Below are positions 42,822-49,023 of a stretch of DNA of 49,023 nucleotides, one piece after another (the stretch's first letter is position 1; the number at the start of each line of letters is the position of its first letter). Origin of the DNA: Solirubrobacterales bacterium. Its GTDB lineage: Bacteria; Actinomycetota; Thermoleophilia; Solirubrobacterales; 70-9. Position numbers and translations under genes: made by a program. Under the pieces are notes generated by a model that was given only the letters and a program-made list of their open reading frames with translations, had not been told where the DNA came from and ran no database searches. The stretch spans positions 1-49,023 of the forward strand of contig JAGQUQ010000010.1 in assembly GCA_020438425.1 (NCBI GenBank), read 5' to 3'.

Positions 42822-44702
42822 ATGAACTCGAAGCGAATCTCACTCTTCACCGCTGCCGCTTTGGTGGCGATCGGCCTGTTCGGCGCCCAGGCGGCCCAGG
42901 CGAACACCTACCGCGCGCTTTCGCCCGGAGATCCGGACACGGGATCCTGCTCCACCACTCACACGAATACCGCGACCGCGGTCGTGGAAGCGGTAACCGA
43001 TGCCCGGAACAATCCCGGGCCCGACACCGTCAGGATCGGCCCCGGTGAGTTCACCGCTCCCTCGGCGATTTCGCTTGAAGGTTCCGGCACCGGCAACACC
43101 GTGACCATCACCGGCCAGGGCGCGGCCACCATCCTTTCGGTCGCCGATTCCGAGGCACCGACGATTACCTTCGATGCCGGTGCCGGCTCATCCCTGAATG
43201 ACGTGACCATCAAGATCCCCGCTTCCGCCACCCCGGCCCCGAAGGAAGGGTTGGTAGTGAGGAACTCCTTTGACGGAGAGCCGCCGGTGGTTCGCAACCT
43301 GGATATGTACGTGGCCGGGGGCGGCGAATCCAGGAACCTGTATGCCGTGGTGCTGTACAGCGGGTCGGATCTCGACAACTCGTCGGTCGATGTGCATTCC
43401 GCCAACTACTTCACCGGGGCGGTAAAGGCGAACGGATCGGGCAGCGATGTTTCGCGCACCTACATGGCCGGAAATCTCGGTGCGATCCAGAACGTCACCG
43501 AAGGTGACATGACGATAAGCCGTTCCGAGATCAACGCCACCGGTCACGGCGTCCAGAACGCAAGCGGGCTGCTTTACGTCAAGGATTCTCTGATCGTGCT
43601 CTCCTCCGGGAACGCTCAGGCAGCGGTCCAGAACACGGGTGGAAATACCGGCTCCGGCGACCTTTACCTCAACGGATCGACCGTCATCGCCAACGCCGGC
43701 TCGGGCATCAAGGCAATGGCTTCCGAGGGTGCGGCGAATGCCAACGTCTTCTTCGACAACTCGGTGCTCGCCGGGGCCGCAGGAACGATCGAACTCACCG
43801 CCACCAACCCCGGAGACTCGGTCTACTTCGGTTCCGATTCCGGCGCCTTCGACAGCACGAAGATCTCGACCTCGGGCTCCGGCGATACGTTCATCGATCC
43901 GGTTGACGTGATCGACCTGAGTGCCGTCTCGCCGGGATTCGCCGATGCGGGAGCCGGCGACTATCGCCTCGCTCCGGGCTCGGCCCTGATCGATTCCGGC
44001 CAGGACGTAGACCCGGCGGAGGGCGCGCTCGACTATCAGGGCTACCCGCGGGCCTGCCACGGCAAGGCCGATGGGGTGATCCGCCGGGACATCGGGGCCT
44101 TCGAGTTCAAGACCGACCCGGCAGACGACTGCACCTACCCGGAAACCTCGATCCTCGCCGGCCCCCAGAGCCCGACCGGAAACCTGACCCCCTCCTTCAC
44201 CTTCGCTACGACCAAGAATCCCGGCACCTACCTCTGCTCCTGGGACGGCGGACCGGAAACCGGCTGCACATTCAACGCCACCGCACCGGATCTCGGACTC
44301 GGCCCCCACACCGTTTCGGTCCGGGCCAGGGACCAGTACGGAAACATCGACCAGAGTCCGGAGTCCTTCGACTACGAAGTGATCGAGAACGTCGTGCCCA
44401 CCTGCGACACCGATCCCTCGCTCTGCCCGAAGGACACCACCGCCCCGAAGGTGACCGGAGTCAAGGCTCCGAAGAAGACAAAGGCCGCCAGGGTCAAGGT
44501 CCGCTTCAAGTCGAACGAGAAGGGCTCGACCTTCAAGTGCCGCCTGAACAAGGGCAAGTGGAAGAGCTGCAAGTCACCCTGGAAGACCCCGAAACTCCGC
44601 AAGGGCAAGAACTCGATTTCCATCCAGGCCACCGACAAGGCCGGCAACAAGTCGAAGGTCGTCAAACGGAACATCAAGAGGTCCACCGGAAAGGGTCGCT
44701 AG
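42822..44702 (+). CDS. Secreted right-handed beta-helix protein, second of pair
   Basis: 626 aa, 24 bp after its paralogue, with AGGGGA upstream of the ATG. A signal peptide covers 1-27, then NTYRALSPGD, matching the NTY mature start of the first. The middle is beta-helical (SLNDVTIKIP, SDLDNSSVDVHSANY, DMTISRSEINATGHGVQN), followed by DIGAFEFKTDPADDCTYP and an Ig-like domain (ARDQYGN). The C-terminal ~85 residues are nearly identical to the first protein's (SFKCRLNKGKWKSCKSPWK region), far more alike than the helix domains. This suggests a shared attachment module. Function unknown. Confidence 0.8.
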   Translation: MNSKRISLFTAAALVAIGLFGAQAAQANTYRALSPGDPDTGSCSTTHTNTATAVVEAVTDARNNPGPDTVRIGPGEFTAPSAISLEGSGTGNTVTITGQGAATILSVADSEAPTITFDAGAGSSLNDVTIKIPASATPAPKEGLVVRNSFDGEPPVVRNLDMYVAGGGESRNLYAVVLYSGSDLDNSSVDVHSANYFTGAVKANGSGSDVSRTYMAGNLGAIQNVTEGDMTISRSEINATGHGVQNASGLLYVKDSLIVLSSGNAQAAVQNTGGNTGSGDLYLNGSTVIANAGSGIKAMASEGAANANVFFDNSVLAGAAGTIELTATNPGDSVYFGSDSGAFDSTKISTSGSGDTFIDPVDVIDLSAVSPGFADAGAGDYRLAPGSALIDSGQDVDPAEGALDYQGYPRACHGKADGVIRRDIGAFEFKTDPADDCTYPETSILAGPQSPTGNLTPSFTFATTKNPGTYLCSWDGGPETGCTFNATAPDLGLGPHTVSVRARDQYGNIDQSPESFDYEVIENVVPTCDTDPSLCPKDTTAPKVTGVKAPKKTKAARVKVRFKSNEKGSTFKCRLNKGKWKSCKSPWKTPKLRKGKNSISIQATDKAGNKSKVVKRNIKRSTGKGR

Positions 44703-44767
44703 AGCGACGGCAGTTCATCCGGTCGGGGTGATCCCCACCCGCCCGCTCTTCTGAGAGAGTTCCGGTC

Positions 44768-46828
44768 ATGGAGGGGCTGAACGAACCCGAGGCGCACCGG
44801 CACCCCTGGCGCCTCACTTCACGCATTCTCGTCGTCGTACTCATCGATGCCGCGGCGCTGCTCCTGATCGAGGCCGCACTGCCCGGATTCGACATGCACG
44901 GCCGGTTCGCAGCCCTGCCGACCGCGATCGGCGTCGGTCTCGTCAACGCCCTGATCTGGCCCGTCCTCTCCCGCTTCACCCTGAAACTCAGTGTGCTCAC
45001 CCTGGGACTCTGGGGGTTGTTTCTCAATGCGGTGCTGATCGGCCTGGCCCTGATGGCGATGCCCTGGGTGCAGATCGACGGACTTTTCGAGGCGATCGTG
45101 ATCTCCTTCGGCATGGCGATCATCACCTCGCTTATCTCCTCGCTTTTCGCGATCGACGAGGACAGCACCTGGTACTACAACGTCGTCCGCACCCAGTTGA
45201 AGCGCCGCGGCCAAGTGATCGAAACCGACGAGCCCGGAGTCGTCTTCCTCGAGATCGACGGCCTCGCCCACGACATCCTCAGAAGGGCGATGACCAACGG
45301 CAATGCCCCGGCGATGGCATCCTGGGTCCGGGAAGGAAGCCACAGGCTGGAAGGCTGGGAAACCGACTGGTCCTCGCAGACCGGCGCTTGCCAGGCCGGC
45401 ATCCTCCACGGCAACAACCACGACATGCCCGCCTTCCGCTGGTGGGAAAAAGACACCGGCCGGGCACTGGTCACGAACCACCCGAAGGACGCCGCCGAGA
45501 TGGAAGCCAGGCAGTCCGACGGCCACGGCCTGCTCGCCGATGACGGCGCCAGCCGGGCCAACATCCTTTCCGGTGACGCCCCGCACTCGATGCTGACCAT
45601 GAGCACGGTGATGAAGCGGCGCGGAAAGATCGGCCAGGACTATGCCGCTTACTTCGCCCGGCCCTACGGCGTGATCAAGACCTTCATCCACACGATCGCC
45701 GAGATTGCCCGGGAACGCCGCGACAACCGCCGGCAGGAAAAGACCGGGATCGAACCCAAGATCGAGCGTTCCAGGATCTACGCGATCATGCGTGCCTGGG
45801 CGACCGTGATCCAGCTCGACCTGCAGATCTCCGGCGTGGTTGGTGACATCCTGGCCGGCCGGCCCTCGATCTACACCACCTTCCTCGCCTACGACGAGGT
45901 CGCCCACCACTCCGGAATCGAGCGGCCCGAGTCGCTCTACACCCTGAGCAAGGTGGACCGGGAGATCGACCGGATCCGGCGAGTGGTCGACGAAGCACCC
46001 CGCCCGTACCACCTGGTCGTGCTCTCCGATCACGGCCAGTCCCAGGGCGCGACCTTCCTGCAGCGATACGGAATAACCCTGGAGCAGGTGGTCGAGAATG
46101 CCACCGGCAAGGCGGCGGTCGGGGCCGGCGAAGAAGGCGAGCAGAATCCCCGGGCTTACATCACGGCGAGCACCGAGGAAGCCAGCCATGAAGACGGAGC
46201 GATCGGAAGCGCGGCAACCGCCCTCGCCAAACGGGATTCAAACCGTGACGACCTCGGCCTCGAAGGTGGCCCCGACGACCAGGACCCGGGGGACAGCAAG
46301 GACGAGATTCCCGAGCTGTCGGTGATGGCCTCGGGCAATCTCGGTTTGATCACCTTTCCCCGGGAACCCGGCCGCCTGACCCGGGAGCGGATCGATGAGC
46401 TCTACCCCGGCCTTCTGGATACCCTGAGAAATCACCCGGGGATCGGTTTCGTGATGGTCGATTCCGAACACGGCGGCGTCGCTCTCGGGGCCGACGGTCT
46501 CAACTACTTCGAGATCAGCGATGTCGAGGGGATCGACCCGCTGGCCGCTTTCGGACCCGGTGCGGCAGACCATGTGCTCCGCACACACAGGTTCGGCAAC
46601 TGCCCCGACATCCTGGTCAACAGCACCTGGTGGGAGGAGATGGACGAGGTCGCCGCCTTCGAGGAGCTGGTCGGCTCACACGGCGGTATGGGCGGCACCC
46701 AGGCCCATCCTTTCGTGCTTCATCCGGTTGACCTCGAATGGCCCGACTCACCGGTCACCGGAGCCGAGCAGGTTCACCACATTCTCAAGAGCTGGCTGCC
46801 GGGCAGTTCAAAGTCTCTCCGGGCCTGA
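44768..46828 (+). CDS. Holin-type membrane domain fused to alkaline phosphatase/phosphodiesterase
   Basis: 686 aa. Residues about 15-130 hold four membrane helices of the phage-holin-superfamily-IV type (LPGFDMHGRFAALPTAIGVGLVNALIWPVLSRF). From about 155 to the C-terminus is an alkaline phosphatase/phosphodiesterase-superfamily domain with the likely metal set: Asp164 (FLEIDGLAH), Thr205 nucleophile (SSQTGACQAG), DEVAHHSG (about 376-380), LSDHGQSQG (421-422) and SHGG near 636. A low-complexity acidic stretch (about 470-510) interrupts it. The catalytic side (in or out) cannot be told, and the substrate is unknown. Known in actinobacteria as a 'phage holin family protein', yet no phage genes surround it. 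Its stop overlaps the convergent MBL gene by 44 bp. Confidence 0.85.
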   Translation: MEGLNEPEAHRHPWRLTSRILVVVLIDAAALLLIEAALPGFDMHGRFAALPTAIGVGLVNALIWPVLSRFTLKLSVLTLGLWGLFLNAVLIGLALMAMPWVQIDGLFEAIVISFGMAIITSLISSLFAIDEDSTWYYNVVRTQLKRRGQVIETDEPGVVFLEIDGLAHDILRRAMTNGNAPAMASWVREGSHRLEGWETDWSSQTGACQAGILHGNNHDMPAFRWWEKDTGRALVTNHPKDAAEMEARQSDGHGLLADDGASRANILSGDAPHSMLTMSTVMKRRGKIGQDYAAYFARPYGVIKTFIHTIAEIARERRDNRRQEKTGIEPKIERSRIYAIMRAWATVIQLDLQISGVVGDILAGRPSIYTTFLAYDEVAHHSGIERPESLYTLSKVDREIDRIRRVVDEAPRPYHLVVLSDHGQSQGATFLQRYGITLEQVVENATGKAAVGAGEEGEQNPRAYITASTEEASHEDGAIGSAATALAKRDSNRDDLGLEGGPDDQDPGDSKDEIPELSVMASGNLGLITFPREPGRLTRERIDELYPGLLDTLRNHPGIGFVMVDSEHGGVALGADGLNYFEISDVEGIDPLAAFGPGAADHVLRTHRFGNCPDILVNSTWWEEMDEVAAFEELVGSHGGMGGTQAHPFVLHPVDLEWPDSPVTGAEQVHHILKSWLPGSSKSLRA

Positions 46829-47546
46829 GTACCCGTATTTCGAGGTCAGGGGCAAGCTCACCCATCTGCTGTTCGAAGGCTCTGACAGGCTTCTCCAGCA
46901 AAGCACCGCGGATCCCGGTCATGCCGATCGGAAAGTAGGTGCCCCAGTGGATCGGGATGGTCACCTCGGGCCTCAGCAGCGCGGCTGCCTGCGCGGCTCC
47001 GCGCGGGTCCATGTGCCCGGGGCCGAGTTTGTGGCCCCAGCCCCAGATCGGCAAGAGCGCCACATCGAGCGATTCGGTCAGCTCGCCGAGCCGGGGATGC
47101 AGGTCGGTGTCGCCGGCAAACAGGATCCGGTTCGCCTCGCCCTCGACCACGAAACCGACCGCGTCGATTTCAAGTCCGAAAGGGTGCCGGCGGCCGTCAT
47201 GGTCGGCGGGCACGGCGAGCACGGTGACCGGCCCGACCTCCGTGGCCTCGCCCTCCTGGAGCCCGACCACATCCCGGAAGCCGTGCTTCCGGATCATCGC
47301 CTGTGCCCCGTCGGGGACGATGATCTTCGTGCCCCGGTCGTACCGCTTCAGGGTCGGAACGTCGAGATGATCGAAGTGGAGATGAGAGATCAGGACCGCG
47401 TCCACGTTTTCGATGAAAGCCGGTCCCGGATCCGGCGTGTGCCGACGCAGGTGAACGACCCGGTTTCTCAGGACAGGGTCGGTCACCAGCCTGACCCCGT
47501 CGATCTCGATCAGGACGGTCGCATGTCCGCCCCAGGTCACTTTCAA
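46785..47546 (-). CDS. MBL-fold metallo-hydrolase (UlaG/NAPE-PLD-like)
   Basis: 253 aa from a TTG at 47546 (MKVTWGGHATVLIEIDGVRLVTDPVL), just after the clpX stop; longer frames to 47597 would run into clpX. The zinc site SHLHFDHLD (His55, His57, Asp59, His60) is intact, with NRILFAGDTDLH and IPIHWGTYFP downstream. The fold resembles L-ascorbate-6-phosphate lactonase and NAPE-PLD-type hydrolases; substrate unknown. The last 44 bp overlap the 3' end of the convergent holin-phosphodiesterase. It is the last gene of the clpX transcript, or read just after it. No Shine-Dalgarno supports any start. Confidence 0.75.
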   Translation of the reverse strand: MKVTWGGHATVLIEIDGVRLVTDPVLRNRVVHLRRHTPDPGPAFIENVDAVLISHLHFDHLDVPTLKRYDRGTKIIVPDGAQAMIRKHGFRDVVGLQEGEATEVGPVTVLAVPADHDGRRHPFGLEIDAVGFVVEGEANRILFAGDTDLHPRLGELTESLDVALLPIWGWGHKLGPGHMDPRGAAQAAALLRPEVTIPIHWGTYFPIGMTGIRGALLEKPVRAFEQQMGELAPDLEIRVLRPGETLNCPAASS

Positions 47547-47547
47547 T

Positions 47548-48846
47548 TTATGCGGTCTGTTCCTCGCCGAAGATGTCTTCGTCATGCGGGTCGGCAACCG
47601 CGCTCGGCTCGGTGACCAGCATCGGTGCCTGACCCTTCTCGATCGACTCGCGGGTCACCACACACTTGCTGACGTCCTCGCGGGAGGGCAGCTCGAACTG
47701 GACGTCAAGCAGGGAGTCCTCGATGATCGACCTCAGGCCTCGGGCACCGGTCTGGCGAGCCAGCGCCCGGTCGGCGATCGCCTCAAGCGAATCCTCGGCG
47801 AAGACGAGCTCGATCCCGTCGAAGTCGAAGAAACGCTGGAACTGGCGCACCAGGGCGTGCTTCGGCTCGGTCAGGATCCGGACCAGGTCGGCCTGGTCGA
47901 GCTGATGCAGCGCCGCCACGACCGGCAGGCGACCGATGAATTCGGGGATCAGGCCGTACTCGACCAGGTCCTCCGGCAGCACCTGTTCGAATAGCTCGCC
48001 CGGATCGTCGTGACCTTCCTCGTTTACGACGGCCCCGAAGCCGATGCCCTTGTTGTCGACCCGACGCTCGATCACCTTCTCGAGCTCGGCGAACGAACCG
48101 CCGCAGATGAAGAGGATGTTGGTGGTGTCGATCGAGAGGAACTCCTGATGCGGATGCTTGCGACCACCCTGGGGCGGAACCGAGGCCGTGGTGCCCTCGA
48201 GAATCTTCAGCAGGGCCTGCTGGACGCCTTCGCCGGAAACATCACGGGTCAGCGAGGGGTTGTCCGCCTTGCGGGTGATCTTGTCGATCTCGTCGATGTA
48301 GATGATCCCGGTCTCGGCCTTGGCGACGTCGTAATCGGCCGCCTGGATCAGCTTGAGGAGGATGTTCTCCACGTCCTCGCCGACGTAGCCCGCCTCGGTC
48401 AGCGCCGTGGCGTCGGCGATCGCGAAGGGGACGTTGAGGATCCGGGCCAGGGTCTGGGCGAGCAGGGTCTTGCCGCAGCCGGTCGGACCGAGCAGCATGA
48501 TGTTCGACTTCTGGAGTTCGACGTCCCCGTCTCCGTCCTCGGCCATTCGAACCCGCTTGTAGTGGTTGTAGACAGCGACGGAGAGGGCACGCTTGGCGGT
48601 CTCCTGACCGACCACGTACTCGTCCAGCACCGAATTGATCTCCTGCGGGCGGGGCAGACGGTCAAGGTCGAGCCCGGCCGGAGCCGCGGCGGAAACCGAT
48701 TCCTCGTCGATGATCTCGTTGCAGAGGTCGATGCACTCGTCGCAGATGTAGACACCTGGACCGGCGATCAGCTTCTTCACCTGCCGCTGCGACTTGCCGC
48801 AGAAGCTGCAGAGAAGTTGTTCGTTGCTATCGGTCGGACCGGCCAT
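47548..48846 (-). CDS. clpX: ATP-dependent Clp protease ATP-binding subunit ClpX
   Basis: 432 aa, typical. The N-terminal zinc-binding domain has Cys13, Cys16, Cys35 and Cys38 ([10 protein letters not shown] ... CDECIDLC). Walker A is GPTGCGKT (120-127) and Walker [11 protein letters not shown]; sensor and arginine-finger regions include [14 protein letters not shown] and [14 protein letters not shown]. ClpX unfolds tagged proteins and feeds them to ClpP. GGAGG lies 4 nt before the ATG at 48846. clpP is not in the window. A TAGAGT box lies about 40 bp upstream of the start. Confidence 0.97.
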   Translation of the reverse strand: MAGPTDSNEQLLCSFCGKSQRQVKKLIAGPGVYICDECIDLCNEIIDEESVSAAAPAGLDLDRLPRPQEINSVLDEYVVGQETAKRALSVAVYNHYKRVRMAEDGDGDVELQKSNIMLLGPTGCGKTLLAQTLARILNVPFAIADATALTEAGYVGEDVENILLKLIQAADYDVAKAETGIIYIDEIDKITRKADNPSLTRDVSGEGVQQALLKILEGTTASVPPQGGRKHPHQEFLSIDTTNILFICGGSFAELEKVIERRVDNKGIGFGAVVNEEGHDDPGELFEQVLPEDLVEYGLIPEFIGRLPVVAALHQLDQADLVRILTEPKHALVRQFQRFFDFDGIELVFAEDSLEAIADRALARQTGARGLRSIIEDSLLDVQFELPSREDVSKCVVTRESIEKGQAPMLVTEPSAVADPHDEDIFGEEQTA

Positions 48847-48992
48847 CTACCCTCCGGGGTCGCGAGCGGGATCGCCTTGTCCCACTCTAGAAGAAGCGCC
48901 GCCGCGGCCTTTCAAAATCGGTCGCAGGCGACGTTGGACTCCTTCTACGCCGACCCTACCCGGCTCCCTTCCCAAGCAACAGTTCTTGCCGC

Positions 48993-48998
48993 TACTCT
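48993..48998 (+). promoter_or_regulatory. Putative -10 box of the gene at the window edge
   Basis: TACTCT on the plus strand, 6 nt before an ATG at 49005. Confidence 0.3.
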
Positions 48999-49004
48999 CG
49001 GGGC

Positions 49005-49023
49005 ATGAGCGAGATCAGAGCTG
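49005..49023 (+). CDS. Start of a plus-strand gene cut by the window end
   Basis: Only ATG plus five codons (MSEIRA) are visible. A TANNNT box at the usual leaderless distance supports a real start divergent from clpX. No product can be named. Confidence 0.3.

Noticed and set aside
44703-44767. Terminator GGGGTGATCCCC between the second beta-helix gene and the holin fusion
   Set aside because: Only a 4-bp GC stem, not convincing.
1-49023. CRISPR array, IS element, prophage or integrative element
   Set aside because: No spaced direct repeats, transposase, integrase, capsid or att-like duplications. The holin-type gene has no phage neighbours, and the tRNA-Ala has no duplicated 3' end nearby.

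Overview
The window is dense, high-GC bacterial chromosome with no phage, IS element or CRISPR array. Three things point to a high-GC actinobacterium, most likely of the Thermoleophilia/Solirubrobacterales type: the gene orders (comEA-comEC-holA-rpsT/lepA/hrcA, rplU-rpmA-obg-proB/proA-nadD-rsfS, mreC-mreD-mrdA-rodA), the holin-phosphodiesterase fusion, and the secreted proteins with ELWxxDGT, beta-helix and D-x-A-G-N Ig-like modules. The lineage assignment is inference; no rRNA or other decisive marker is present.

Layout: (1) 1-15.4 kb, mostly minus strand: 5' part of hrcA, hadB, hadA, lepA, a membrane glycosyltransferase-like gene, murJ, holA, comEC, comEA, leuS and a ring-cleaving dioxygenase, with rpsT alone on the plus strand. 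(2) 15.4-17.8 kb: an SRPBCC protein, an agmatine deiminase, a small secreted protein and a tRNA-Ala(GGC). (3) 17.8-26.7 kb: rsfS, nadD and proA on the minus strand, then two tandem secreted ELWxxDGT genes on the plus strand, then proB, obg and a DUF6544-like gene on the minus strand. The ELWxxDGT pair splits a normally compact proB-proA order. (4) 26.7-35.4 kb, a long minus-strand run: tetR, maf, mreC, mreD, mrdA, rodA, rng, rplU, rpmA, DUF6544-like, obg, proB. Many of these genes overlap by 4 bp. (5) 35.4-40.9 kb minus: ndk, a zinc-ribbon membrane protein with a 39-aa leader gene, folC and valS. (6) 40.9-46.8 kb plus: two tandem secreted beta-helix proteins and a holin-phosphodiesterase fusion, facing an MBL hydrolase and clpX on the minus strand.

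Minus-strand genes are nearly all housekeeping: translation, cell-wall elongation, proline and folate synthesis, NAD synthesis, proteolysis and competence. The accessory secreted and envelope genes sit on the plus strand as cassettes between housekeeping blocks. Many genes that head a transcript show a TANNNT box 6-8 nt before the start codon and no Shine-Dalgarno, which suggests widespread leaderless transcription.

No stretch over 300 bases lacks a gene. The longest gaps are 35388-35646 (two large inverted repeats plus a hairpin), 17492-17681 (dispersed hairpin repeat and tRNA trailer), 34092-34257 (a possible structured leader before mreC) and 48847-49004 (clpX upstream region).
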